From IMG/VR virus record IMGVR_UViG_3300044998_001030, positions 1 through 46,237 of that record: a stretch of 46,237 bases of DNA. One strand, 5' to 3'. Position 1 is the stretch's first letter, and each line of letters opens with the position of its first letter. Both the position numbers and the translations under genes were made by a program. The DNA is from a virus. The notes under the pieces are model-generated. The model did not search any database. It was given only the letters and a program-made list of their open reading frames with translations, and had not been told where the DNA came from. Shown piece after piece: positions 8,260 to 16,967 of the stretch.

Positions 8260-10201
8260 GATCTGTGAATCTTTTGTGAACTGTTCCTATTTCAAAACTC
8301 CATATATCTGCCGGAAATGTATTGACTAGTTCTTTTACTGATTGATATTGTTCAGGCGAAATATGTAATAATGTCCGCATGAAATTATTTGATAAAAAGA
8401 ACACAAATTCCTCTTTCATGACGTTTTCATAAAAACCAAAAGACAAGGTATTTTCATAGGAAAACTTTTCTTTTCCGTATTTTTTCATCAATTGTAAGTG
8501 CATTTTTATTCCCGGTTCAGATGAACCGTAAATGATTTTTCCGTCAAAAGTGATAATCCCCCATTCTTCATATTCATTTCTTATCTCTTCTGTAAGAAAA
8601 TAAGACAAAGGGATCACTTTATGTGGCATCATTTGGTTATAAGCTGCTGTATCTTTGTTTTTGATTGCAGCTCTGACTTCTGTACCTGAAGCTAATCTTG
8701 GTGCCCTTCTGAATGTGATATGATATGAGTTAGGATGATTCACATTATTCACAAGTTGAAGTTGTTTTTTGTATGATTCTAACCTGTCTTCACCTGCAAT
8801 AACTTCGGTGACTTCATATCCTTTTTCGCGTAAATCATGTAAAACGCCCGGCAAAAAGCCGTTGGTGTATTTTTCAATTACGATGTTTTTTCCTTCTGGG
8901 AAAATATTATTGTTGATGTATTTGTAAAGAATCTCTTTTTGTTTTGAAAACGGAAGAAAATTCTTTTTGTTTTTATCGTTTTCTGTGTTTATGACAGCTA
9001 TGATAACTGTATAATTTTCAGCTAATTCGGCCATTTTGATGTGACCAAGATGTGGAGGTTGAAACCGTCCCGGTATTAATGTGGCTTTGTGTCTAGCCGG
9101 AGGCAAAAGTTTTGCCAGAATTTCTTCTGGATTTGGGGCAGCTTCAAACAGAAAATCTCGTGAAATTTCTAGATATGTTAGAGTTTCAAGAGTATTGTTT
9201 ACGAGTGTTTTCAATTGTGGAGAAGTGCCGGGTATGGTGCGTTTCATTTCTTTTGAGAAAAGAAACACAAATATTCTGAATAAATCTTTATTTTGCCAAT
9301 GAATATCAAACATTGCTTTGATTGTTTCGGGAACAAGATCCATATCAAGATCGGCAAATTTTGTTGTCTCGCGTTCCTCTTTATATTTTTCAGTTTCGGT
9401 GTAAAACTCAGGAAACTTGATTTTAACAGCAAAGAGAAGTTTCTCAATAAATTCAAAGAAATCTTTTGGTTTTTGTGCCAGTGAATATTGAATCAACACA
9501 GACAATTTATTCGGATCATATACAAAAGATTCAAGATATTCTTGATATTCTGTCTTTTGTTTTGCTTTATTTTTGATGTATTCTGTATATTCCGGGTCAA
9601 CTATTTTCAACATAGAATTGTCATAATATACCACTGCACCCTCAAGACCATAACCTTTGTATTCTTTGGCTTTTGGAAATAGTTCAAAGAAAAATTCTTT
9701 GAATGGTTTGAAGTTTGGATTTTCTACAAATTGCCGCAATAATTCAACTTGCTTAGAATTCAATTTTCCATGAAAAATAACAGGTGGCGGGGAACAGTCT
9801 AAAATAGAAACGATTTTTTTGTTCAATTCATGAGTTGGACGGAGTATTCTTCCGTTTATAGTGGAATAAGACAAAAACAAGCCGTTTTTAGGAAGAATTT
9901 TTGGCTTCTCTTTCCCTTGTAATGTTGGTGAATACACTTCAAGGAAAACTTTGATTCCATCAGGCAATGCAGCAATTAATTCATCTTTTTTGCTTTCTAC
10001 AAGTTTGATAGCATTTTTGTAAATATCCAATGTCATTTTTTTGAGAAAATTGATTGGCTGCGAAGCTTCACGTCCGTAGAATTGGATTTTTCCATTTTTG
10101 ATTTCAAAAACAAATGCAGCTAAATCAATTTTCAAATTTACGTCAATTTGATCGTTTATGATTTTTTCCAATTCTTCTGGTTTAGAATAAAGGTGTTCCA
10201 T
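8213..10201 (-). CDS. Fusion: ligase-like nucleotidyltransferase + NMNAT-type adenylyltransferase
   Basis: This 662-residue protein has several parts. Residues 1-230 resemble the polynucleotide ligase/capping nucleotidyltransferase fold: motif I-like K24-I-D26, R44, E88 in FLEVYSP, E187-G188 in LEGAVVYY and K199 in MLKIVD. Motif I is K-I-D-L rather than K-x-D-G, so activity is uncertain. Residues 230-355 are helical. Residues 373-540 are an HxGH nucleotidyltransferase with GRFQPPHLGH at 378-387 and SGTEVR at 505-510, like NadM/NMNAT proteins that make NAD or a similar dinucleotide. Residues 545-662 begin with EEWGIITFDGKIIYG and a later His, resembling a diverged WGW repeat. It overlaps the upstream nucleotidyltransferase gene by 20 bases. 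An NAD-related or RNA-repair role is inferred. Confidence 0.8.
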   Translation of the reverse strand: MEHLYSKPEELEKIINDQIDVNLKIDLAAFVFEIKNGKIQFYGREASQPINFLKKMTLDIYKNAIKLVESKKDELIAALPDGIKVFLEVYSPTLQGKEKPKILPKNGLFLSYSTINGRILRPTHELNKKIVSILDCSPPPVIFHGKLNSKQVELLRQFVENPNFKPFKEFFFELFPKAKEYKGYGLEGAVVYYDNSMLKIVDPEYTEYIKNKAKQKTEYQEYLESFVYDPNKLSVLIQYSLAQKPKDFFEFIEKLLFAVKIKFPEFYTETEKYKEERETTKFADLDMDLVPETIKAMFDIHWQNKDLFRIFVFLFSKEMKRTIPGTSPQLKTLVNNTLETLTYLEISRDFLFEAAPNPEEILAKLLPPARHKATLIPGRFQPPHLGHIKMAELAENYTVIIAVINTENDKNKKNFLPFSKQKEILYKYINNNIFPEGKNIVIEKYTNGFLPGVLHDLREKGYEVTEVIAGEDRLESYKKQLQLVNNVNHPNSYHITFRRAPRLASGTEVRAAIKNKDTAAYNQMMPHKVIPLSYFLTEEIRNEYEEWGIITFDGKIIYGSSEPGIKMHLQLMKKYGKEKFSYENTLSFGFYENVMKEEFVFFLSNNFMRTLLHISPEQYQSVKELVNTFPADIWSFEIGTVHKRFTDPKQFLKFVFSFVRSV

Positions 10202-10940
10202 ATGGCAATTCTAATTTCTGTTTCTTTAAACTTTGTTGAAAAATTTCTAGTGTTTTTTTCCGTCTTTCTGGCGGAAACTTTTTGACAATTTCTAACAAAT
10301 CCTCAAAATTATTTAGTTGTGATTTTCGCACAGGAAACGGAAAAATCAATCTGATGATTTCGTCTGGATCTCGTGTTACATATTGTACAATTTCGCCAGC
10401 AGAATTTTTGATTGCCAAACCACGAATCAGATTGAAACTATAACGATATGTGTCATAATCATCGGGAGGATTTTGTACTGTAGCAGTATGCACAATAGCT
10501 CCAAGCAGAAGATTACGATAAACGTGCTTATATTTTCCGCGTTTATAGGCAAAAGAAAATTCGGCTAATTTTTTGTCTAAGTTGACAATAATATCTAGTT
10601 GAATGAATAGGTTATCAACTGAATATTCAACAGAAACCATACTGAACCCTTTGTTGATTTTATAAGGAATTCCAAGTTTTTTGCAACGCTCGCCTATAGC
10701 TGCCAAGGCATCATAAAGTTGTGTATCTGGTGGTAATTTATATGATTTAATAACGTCAGATATGACAACTGCTACGTCAATATCATTTGGATTTGAATCA
10801 TAAATTCCTGATCCTAAACTTCCAATAACAGTAAATTCCGGCAAACCAAGTGATTTCATGAATTTTGGCAAATTCAATACCAATTTTTCTACATCTTCAG
10901 CAGAAAGTTGTGCAGTTCTTCTAAATATATGTCCGCCCAT
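10182..10940 (-). CDS. Pol-beta-type nucleotidyltransferase
   Basis: The minimal nucleotidyltransferase motif is clear: G40-S41-L-G-S, then D53-I-D55 (NPNDIDVAVVI), with a third acidic residue D116 in IQLDIIV. The remaining 130 residues look helical, as in the C-terminal domains of such enzymes. The substrate cannot be told from sequence; RNA or protein nucleotidylation are both possible. AGGAG precedes the ATG. It lies between the WGW repeat gene and the ligase/NMNAT fusion and overlaps the latter, so the three are likely expressed together. Confidence 0.8.
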   Translation of the reverse strand: MGGHIFRRTAQLSAEDVEKLVLNLPKFMKSLGLPEFTVIGSLGSGIYDSNPNDIDVAVVISDVIKSYKLPPDTQLYDALAAIGERCKKLGIPYKINKGFSMVSVEYSVDNLFIQLDIIVNLDKKLAEFSFAYKRGKYKHVYRNLLLGAIVHTATVQNPPDDYDTYRYSFNLIRGLAIKNSAGEIVQYVTRDPDEIIRLIFPFPVRKSQLNNFEDLLEIVKKFPPERRKKTLEIFQQSLKKQKLELPYGTPLF

Positions 10941-10948
10941 AATTTCTC

Positions 10949-13900
10949 CTATTCTGAATTAGATGTTAACATTTTTCTCAAATGAGAATAGTTTTTTGCT
11001 AGAAATTCTTCTCCTTCACGAAATACAATGATATAATCTACTGTTAGTGGTTTTTCTGGAAATACTTCATCGGGTTTATCATCAAGAATCATTTTTGTAA
11101 TTTTCAATAGTTTTTGATTGTCTATTTTTTTGCTAACATCTATCAATAGTCCTATTTTTCCATCTCTATCTTTCTCAATCAACCAACGAATTCCACCATC
11201 TTCAACATATTCATCAATAGAGAAATATTTTCCTTCCGATTTTGGAATAATATCAGAATGAATGACAAAATCAGAACTATTCTTTTGTTCTAATGTTGGT
11301 TTGATCAATTTTCCTTTTTTTGTTACAATACCCCAAGCCAAATAAGTTGTGTGAAGAAATTTTTCTGATAAAGTTTTTTCGCTTTTTACTTTATTCAATA
11401 ATTGAATAACAGAATAAAACTTATAAAATTCACTATCTTTTTTTGGATAATAATAGAATGTTGTTTGTATTTTGTCAAAAAATTCTGGTTTTTTACGGAA
11501 AATTGGGTCTGGTTGTTTTTTCAAAAATGCTTGAATTTTGTCAATTCCTTTTCTGAGATTTTCTGGTTTGATTTTGTGTGGCATGAATGACAACCACAAA
11601 TCTGGAAATGTTTTGCCTCTTTCAATATGCCACCGCACAAAACCATCATCAAGCGCTTCAAGAATAGACTCATATTTTGGATAATGTTTTTGTAAGAAAA
11701 GTAAATGGACAATAGATTGTTCTGAATCTCTTTCTTCTTCTGTTGGAAGTAAAAGTCGGCCATCTGGAGTGATCCACCCCCAAGCCAAATAAAATCCATC
11801 CATTCCAAAAAATTCATTTAACTTTTCTTCATTATCTTCTTTTTCAATATAATCTTTAATTTTTCTTAGAAAATCATTTTTGTTATCGCTTCTTATTGTA
11901 GTATCAATTACATCTGCTTCATATTTGAATATTGCGGCGGGTTTATCAGGAAAAACTGGATCTGGCCGCTTTGATAAAAATTTTTCAATATTTTTGATTA
12001 TTTTGACAAGAGTATTATAATCAAAAATATCTAGACTTGGATCAAAATTCAAAACAAGTTTTGGTAAATTGCCGTAACCATATTCAATAAACCAGCGAAC
12101 AAATCCCATACCTAAAGCTTGCTTTCGTGAAATGTCCAACATATTATCATGAGTAAAATTGACATTTGGTGTTATTTTCATTACTTTTGATGGTAAAATC
12201 AATGTTCCATTAGGTCTAGCCCAACCCCAAACCAAATAATAATCTTCCATTTCAAAGTATTCATTTAGTTCAAATTTTTGTTTAAGTTTATTAATTAATT
12301 TGGTTTTGGATTTTGTAAGAGATTCTTTGATTTGAGTTTGAATCTTGGAAATCAGGTCTTCTTTTGTTTTGACTATGTATTTATCAACCCCGGCACGCAA
12401 ATTAATCTGGTATAAAGTTACCTTCAACGATTTCTTTTTCAGATAATTTTCAATGATTTGAATTTTCTCAAGAATTTCATCTTTTGTGAAAAATTCAGGC
12501 TCAAAATGCAGGTCTAGATAACTGCTGTCATAATCCCGAATCAAACTCCAAAAAATATAACCATTTTGATATGCGCCATAATAGGAATATTCAGATGGAA
12601 TAAGAATTCCATGATCTACCCTTGCCGCACCTTTGGGAGCAGGTTTGATTTTATTGTTTGGGGTCAAAACACCCCAAGCAAGAACATAACTGCTACCTGA
12701 ATAATATTCCGTAAGTGCAGCTTGAAGATTTCTCAACTTATTGAACAATTCTTGTTTTGATAAAGCGGAAATTGTTGTATTATCTGCATCACGATATTCT
12801 ATATTATAGTATCCAATAACTGGAGATTTGTAAGGAAATAATTCAACACCTTTTTCGCTTTCTAAAAATTTTTCAATCACATTAATAGCAGTCATCAACT
12901 CACGTTTTGAAACACGAGGATGAGCAGCAACGAACAACTTATTCGTCCCCATTGTTTTTTCTAGAGACCATTTGACTTTTTTGTTTCCCAATGCAGTCAT
13001 TTCATCTTCTTCTGGAACAATATCTGCATGATAAAAAATTGCATTTGATTGTTTCATTTTAAGTGTTGGTAAAATCAGTTTATAGTGATTTGGAATATCA
13101 ACCCAACCCCAAGCTAGATAGTATTTTTCCATCGGGAAATATTCTGTTATACCAACGGATTCCGACTCTTTTTTTACATTTTCTTCATATTTTCTCAATA
13201 ATTCAGATGGAGTTGAAGCCTTTATTCTATGATAAATTTGATTTTCGCTTTCATAATCCAGAAAATATTCATCAATATATGGCGGCTTTTCTGGAAAAAC
13301 TGGATCTGGTTGTTTCAAAAGATAATTTTCAATGATTTTAATTTTTTCTCTTAAATCTTCTTTTGGTAAATTTTTGTTACATTCTATAAATAACATAAAT
13401 TGGTTTTCCTTATCTTTTTCAACCTTCCAACGAATAAAACCCTGTTTCATAGACGTTTTATGTGTCAATTCTGTCGGTAATATTTCGGTATGGTTATAAT
13501 TCAATTCTGAATTTTTCATTTTCAATGTTGGAAGAATGAGTTTGTTTTTGTTGTCCACCCAACCCCAAGCCAAATAGTAATTTTCCATTTCAAAATATTC
13601 GTTTATCTGATTTAATTGTGCTTTATATTTTCTGATGAAATTAGAATCAAATGGAGCATCAATTTCGTATTTTTTTGCTTCATTTTCATTTTTCTTATCA
13701 TATCCGCTTATGTCTATTACAATTCTTTGTGGAAGGCTCAATTTTTCGTTTTTGATTATTTCAGCTTCTGTATTTTTGATAATATTTGAAACCAATTTTA
13801 ACCAGTTTTCTTTTCCTATTTCTTGAATATACTCAAACCATGCATTTAGCATTAATCTATCATCAGCCAAGACTAATCTGGTATATCCTTTTTGTCTTGC

Positions 13901-14506
13901 ATTTCCTTTATTAAGGTTACGATCTTTCAACACTGTACTTCCAAGATAATTAATCATTCCAGAATGACCTTCAAAATTGTTGTTCCAATCAAAAATCACT
14001 TGTCCTGTTTGATCTGCCCAACCAATGTAATTGAACAATTTCCATCCAGTATAATTTGATTCAGTTAATTTAATTTTTTCAGCTTCTATTTTTCGTTTCA
14101 AATCATTTGGTGTTTTTGCTGAAATTTCATGAAATTTGTTGTTTTTCTCGTATTCAAAAACATGATTTTCTGGTAAAGGAACAGGATTAGGAAATACTTT
14201 TGGGTTTACTTTATTAGTTGTAATTAAATTTTCAATTTCTTTCATACCAGAAAGAAAAGAAATAAGGTTAACCTTTTCAAGATTTTTTGTGAAATATGTA
14301 ATTTGTTTGGGATTTTTCTTTTCAATTAAAAACCGGATATATCCCTGTTTGAAAAGATCATTGATGTTTCCGTCTAAAAGATCGGCGTGTAAAATGATAT
14401 ATGATGAGTTTTTATCTTCTATTGTTGGTAAAATTAATTTACCTTTAGGATCTATCCAACCGAAAAAAAGATATGATGATAATAACTCTTCGTGTAGAAT
14501 TTTCAT
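10949..14506 (-). CDS. Eight-repeat WGW-domain protein, 1185 aa
   Basis: The protein is almost entirely made of eight copies of one domain of about 149 residues. The W/G cores lie at residues 17, 163, 314, 466, 611, 760, 909 and 1058. A typical unit runs: EYFEMEDYYLAWGW, P-x-G-K-L-I-L-P-T, a Ser about 8 residues on, a conserved His (NYNHTE, FYHADI, FTHDNM), G-F-[IV]-R-W, a strand, a helix ending IIENYL, and a linker PDPVFPEKP. Repeats 3, 4, 6 and 7 match best; 2 and 5 have drifted. There is no signal peptide, membrane segment or recognised catalytic motif. The ATG overlaps the stop of the 65-residue gene (TAATG). The function is unknown; a repeat scaffold or binding array is the simplest reading. 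Confidence 0.9.
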   Translation of the reverse strand: MKILHEELLSSYLFFGWIDPKGKLILPTIEDKNSSYIILHADLLDGNINDLFKQGYIRFLIEKKNPKQITYFTKNLEKVNLISFLSGMKEIENLITTNKVNPKVFPNPVPLPENHVFEYEKNNKFHEISAKTPNDLKRKIEAEKIKLTESNYTGWKLFNYIGWADQTGQVIFDWNNNFEGHSGMINYLGSTVLKDRNLNKGNARQKGYTRLVLADDRLMLNAWFEYIQEIGKENWLKLVSNIIKNTEAEIIKNEKLSLPQRIVIDISGYDKKNENEAKKYEIDAPFDSNFIRKYKAQLNQINEYFEMENYYLAWGWVDNKNKLILPTLKMKNSELNYNHTEILPTELTHKTSMKQGFIRWKVEKDKENQFMLFIECNKNLPKEDLREKIKIIENYLLKQPDPVFPEKPPYIDEYFLDYESENQIYHRIKASTPSELLRKYEENVKKESESVGITEYFPMEKYYLAWGWVDIPNHYKLILPTLKMKQSNAIFYHADIVPEEDEMTALGNKKVKWSLEKTMGTNKLFVAAHPRVSKRELMTAINVIEKFLESEKGVELFPYKSPVIGYYNIEYRDADNTTISALSKQELFNKLRNLQAALTEYYSGSSYVLAWGVLTPNNKIKPAPKGAARVDHGILIPSEYSYYGAYQNGYIFWSLIRDYDSSYLDLHFEPEFFTKDEILEKIQIIENYLKKKSLKVTLYQINLRAGVDKYIVKTKEDLISKIQTQIKESLTKSKTKLINKLKQKFELNEYFEMEDYYLVWGWARPNGTLILPSKVMKITPNVNFTHDNMLDISRKQALGMGFVRWFIEYGYGNLPKLVLNFDPSLDIFDYNTLVKIIKNIEKFLSKRPDPVFPDKPAAIFKYEADVIDTTIRSDNKNDFLRKIKDYIEKEDNEEKLNEFFGMDGFYLAWGWITPDGRLLLPTEEERDSEQSIVHLLFLQKHYPKYESILEALDDGFVRWHIERGKTFPDLWLSFMPHKIKPENLRKGIDKIQAFLKKQPDPIFRKKPEFFDKIQTTFYYYPKKDSEFYKFYSVIQLLNKVKSEKTLSEKFLHTTYLAWGIVTKKGKLIKPTLEQKNSSDFVIHSDIIPKSEGKYFSIDEYVEDGGIRWLIEKDRDGKIGLLIDVSKKIDNQKLLKITKMILDDKPDEVFPEKPLTVDYIIVFREGEEFLAKNYSHLRKMLTSNSE

Positions 14507-14703
14507 TACCGTCTAACCCTCTTGCGCGTTCTTTTGATATCTATAGATGCAATAACTTCAAATTCCTCAGTAACTGGGTTGATCCGATACTGAGGTTTTT
14601 TCAACAAATTTGTGATTTCTTTTTCAAGATTTTTTGGTGAAAAAAAGGAATATAATTCCTTAAGAATAGACTCTAATTCTGTAGAAGTGAATTTTTTTTC
14701 CAT
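14506..14703 (-). CDS. Hypothetical protein, 65 aa, basic tail
   Basis: This small helical protein ends in a strongly basic stretch (IDIKRTRKRVRR). It is translationally coupled to the WGW repeat protein through a one-base TAATG overlap. No Shine-Dalgarno site is visible. A near-match to the late promoter (GATAAATA, 14712-14719) ends 8 bases before the ATG. Confidence 0.65.
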   Translation of the reverse strand: MEKKFTSTELESILKELYSFFSPKNLEKEITNLLKKPQYRINPVTEEFEVIASIDIKRTRKRVRR

Positions 14704-14711
14704 GCATTATG

Positions 14712-14719
14712 TATTTATC
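14712..14719 (-). promoter_or_regulatory. Near-consensus late promoter GATAAATA
   Basis: This is one mismatch from the T4 late consensus TATAAATA, placed 8 bases upstream of the 65-residue gene that heads the WGW operon. The same variant lies upstream of the gp22 gene (24408-24415), which supports its use. Confidence 0.45.
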
Positions 14720-15467
14720 TTTTTACAGATAATACGGTTGAAGATGTCATTGAAAGAGATGGATTAAAAAGGAGGGTTAGGCCAGTAAAAGCACTATGTG
14801 ATCCAAAAATATAAATAGAACCGCTTTTTTCTCTTGATAACGGCCACCGGGAAGCTGTTTGAAATGCCGTTTGATTCTGTGCAGCTAAAGTTTCATTATA
14901 TGTTCCAATAATTGTACCTGTCTCATCTATAATCTTGATTTCTAAATTAGTTGGCATATTACCAAAATTCACTAAAGCAACTGCGGTTTCAAATCCATTT
15001 TTATTGTTAAATGGAATCAAAATTTCATGTTCATATCCAACTTCAGAAAATACAACAGCTTCAAAATCGGAGCGATTCATTGCTGGCGGAAATGTTGCAC
15101 GAAAAACCACAAAAACATCAGCTTCACCTTCTACCGAATAAAATTGTGCCCAACCTGTTTTAGTTTGTGGTGGTAAGTTAATTGTTTCCAATCTGATAGA
15201 AGCAAGTGGTGGGAGACGCACACCAAGATTATTATTGGCGATATACACATTTCCAGCATCATCACGAAATGTTAAATTCGCCATATTTCCATTTGATTCA
15301 AAAAAATCAATACTTGTTAATGATGGTTGTGTTTTTGATTTATTTGTAATAATTAATGTAGTGCGCCAGTATTCACCATAAGCTAAGTGAGAAATAATAC
15401 CATACCCATAGAAATCAGCAGAAAACAATAATTGACAAAACAGAAAAAATAAAAACAGATATTTCAT
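14715..15467 (-). CDS. Secreted protein with bacterial surface-type beta domains
   Basis: The N-terminus MKYLFLFFLFCQLLFSA is a typical signal peptide, with cleavage likely near residue 17. The mature part shows two similar beta-sandwich-like halves: WRTTLIITNKS with PPLASIRLETINLPP and GWAQFYSVEGEADVFVVF, then a second half with FETAVALVNFGNMPTNLEIK and LAAQNQTAFQT. This arrangement (fluctuating 'V-L-x-N' strands, 'P-P-x-x-x-x-R' and 'G-W-A' pattern) is one I associate with extracellular proteins of Acidobacteriota. It suggests a gene captured from a host, or a phage product displayed or released by infected cells. It is not a known T4 function. AGAGG precedes the ATG. Confidence 0.8.
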   Translation of the reverse strand: MKYLFLFFLFCQLLFSADFYGYGIISHLAYGEYWRTTLIITNKSKTQPSLTSIDFFESNGNMANLTFRDDAGNVYIANNNLGVRLPPLASIRLETINLPPQTKTGWAQFYSVEGEADVFVVFRATFPPAMNRSDFEAVVFSEVGYEHEILIPFNNKNGFETAVALVNFGNMPTNLEIKIIDETGTIIGTYNETLAAQNQTAFQTASRWPLSREKSGSIYIFGSHSAFTGLTLLFNPSLSMTSSTVLSVKR

Positions 15468-15484
15468 GGTTCAACCTCTTCTTT

Positions 15485-15558
15485 TGGTCCCGGAGTTTGG
15501 AGTTGAACCAAAACCACTGCCTTATGAGAGCAGCATCCTACCATTAGACGACTCCGGG
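15485..15558 (-). tRNA. tRNA with anticodon CAT (Met, or Ile2)
   Basis: Reading the minus strand, a perfect 7-bp acceptor stem (CCCGGAG/CTCCGGG), a D-arm (GTCTAATGGTAGGAT), an anticodon stem CTGCT/GGCAG with loop CTCATAA, a T-arm TTTGG/CCAAA with loop TTCAACT, discriminator A and an encoded CCA tail are all present. Anticodon CAT means elongator Met, or Ile if C34 is modified to lysidine. The C1-G72 pair argues against initiator tRNA, which has a C1 x A72 mismatch. It lies 17 bases upstream of the secreted protein gene and is probably co-transcribed with it. Confidence 0.93.
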
Positions 15559-15570
15559 ATAAATAACCTT

Positions 15571-15906
15571 GTGTACAAACCAGTTGAAAAACAGGTCCGA
15601 TATTACTATACATATTTTAACAAAAAACTATTTAGCGTCAAACTTCCCACATCAGATGAAATTCAGATTGAATTTTTAAAAAGTGCGGAACCAAAATTTG
15701 CTGAAGTTGAATACAAAAATCAGAAATATATACTATATATTCAACGAAAATATCAAAATTCATATTTTTTCAAATGTATTCTTCTTCATGAAATGATACA
15801 TATTTGGCAGCATCTTCGGTATGGGACAATGGATCACGGCGAAACGTTCTGGAACTGGGAACGGAAACTGCTTGATTTTGGGTTTTTCTTGAAAGATAAG
15901 TATTGA
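15571..15906 (+). CDS. SprT-like zinc metalloprotease-fold protein
   Basis: The zincin motif HEMIH (residues 73-77 from this start), followed by a third ligand His in TMDHGETFW (H89), is the SprT/Spartan-type arrangement, and YFNKKLFSVKLP is a typical SprT N-terminal strand. The frame is open back to ATG 15466, but that extension would be antisense to the tRNA and encodes nothing plausible. I therefore use GTG 15571, just after the tRNA. No ribosome binding site is visible; a GATAAATA late-promoter-like box at 15558-15565 is 5 bases upstream. The role is possibly protease of DNA-bound proteins. The start is uncertain. Confidence 0.75.
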   Translation: MYKPVEKQVRYYYTYFNKKLFSVKLPTSDEIQIEFLKSAEPKFAEVEYKNQKYILYIQRKYQNSYFFKCILLHEMIHIWQHLRYGTMDHGETFWNWERKLLDFGFFLKDKY

Positions 15907-15962
15907 TTTTTCCAAATTCAAGTACATTTTTTCTTGTATTTGGAGAAAATTGAATCATTCTG

Positions 15963-16967
15963 TTAGAAAAGATTACCTTCATTGATGTCTCCATTCAGAT
16001 TGTAAAGTAGTTCTTTGAACGACACTGTAAAAACGTCCTCAAATAGATTATACGGTACAACTTCCGTAGAGTAAAGATTTTTCAGAAATTTTATGAAATT
16101 TGGGTTTGAGAATTTTTCTCTCAAAACAGAAAGAATGATATCACAAGATTCTTGCTGTTTTTCTTCATCATACCAAATTGTCCACGGTCCATGTGCATAT
16201 TCTTGTGTAATAACAATATTAGACGACAACAAAGATACTAAATTTGTCCGGCCTAAAGATTCATAGCAATAATTCATGATGCTGTATTTTGGTGCAGAAA
16301 TATCAACAAAATGCAACGGATCGTGATTGAAAGGGGAATAGATTCCGACTAATGGGGTATGCTCTTGATCTTCAAAAATTTTGTAATATCTGAGAAAATG
16401 CATTGGTGGGTAATCTTTGTCTGCCAGCCGGGTGTAAATTGAAGAAAAAACAGATTTAAGTTCGTCCTTAGCTTTTTCTTTTGTTTTTGTTGTAATATCT
16501 GTAATAATTGAAGACCCAAAATGTGGAAATGTTGTATAAACTTTGACTGTTTGATTATCTGTTTTTCTTTCTAAACAAAAATCAATTGGCATATCAATAT
16601 CTGGAATCAATAGTGATTTTTCGGAGATAGTTGGAAGCGCTTCAAAAAAATCACCACCGACATAATAAAATGGATTGGTGAAAAGAATAGAAAGAGGAAT
16701 AAAGATTCTGATTTCATTGTCTGTTTCAAAAACACATGAATTTTTATGATAGGTTAAGTTTCGTAATGCAGTATTGATGTTATAAAAAGAAATATTGTTT
16801 TGTGTTAATTTTTGAAATTTTAGTTCTGATTGAACGTAATAAAAATACTTTTTGAAAAATTCCTCTTGTGTAATTTCTTCTATTTTCTTCTTAAATGTAT
16901 CAAAAACGAAGACTTTCTTGGTATCAAAAAAATTTTGCAACAAATTTGGTGTTTTTTGAAAATTCAT
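15963..16967 (-). CDS. Unknown protein, paralog A of tandem pair
   Basis: This 334-residue protein is similar along its whole length to the next gene upstream. Shared blocks are a helix ending in FF.K(F/Y).YY near residue 40, a central IFIPL, HFLRYYKIF/FFRFYSIF, and I.QEYAHG.W.I.(Y/H)(D/N)E, ending in (T)EV(V/I)P(Y/F)NLFED. I recognise no known family. The ATG overlaps the stop of its paralog, so they are co-translated. It converges on the SprT-like gene. Confidence 0.75.
   Translation of the reverse strand: MNFQKTPNLLQNFFDTKKVFVFDTFKKKIEEITQEEFFKKYFYYVQSELKFQKLTQNNISFYNINTALRNLTYHKNSCVFETDNEIRIFIPLSILFTNPFYYVGGDFFEALPTISEKSLLIPDIDMPIDFCLERKTDNQTVKVYTTFPHFGSSIITDITTKTKEKAKDELKSVFSSIYTRLADKDYPPMHFLRYYKIFEDQEHTPLVGIYSPFNHDPLHFVDISAPKYSIMNYCYESLGRTNLVSLLSSNIVITQEYAHGPWTIWYDEEKQQESCDIILSVLREKFSNPNFIKFLKNLYSTEVVPYNLFEDVFTVSFKELLYNLNGDINEGNLF

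Noticed and set aside
14810-14817. Exact TATAAATA on the plus strand
   Set aside because: It lies antisense within the secreted protein gene with no plus-strand gene following closely; such a motif is expected by chance in AT-rich DNA.
15466-15570. N-terminal extension of the SprT-like protein from ATG 15466
   Set aside because: It is antisense to the complete tRNA gene and shows no protein-like conservation features.
15912-15943. Hairpin between the convergent SprT-like and paralog A genes
   Set aside because: 11 positions pair with one mismatch but neither strand has a following T-run, so I did not call it a terminator.
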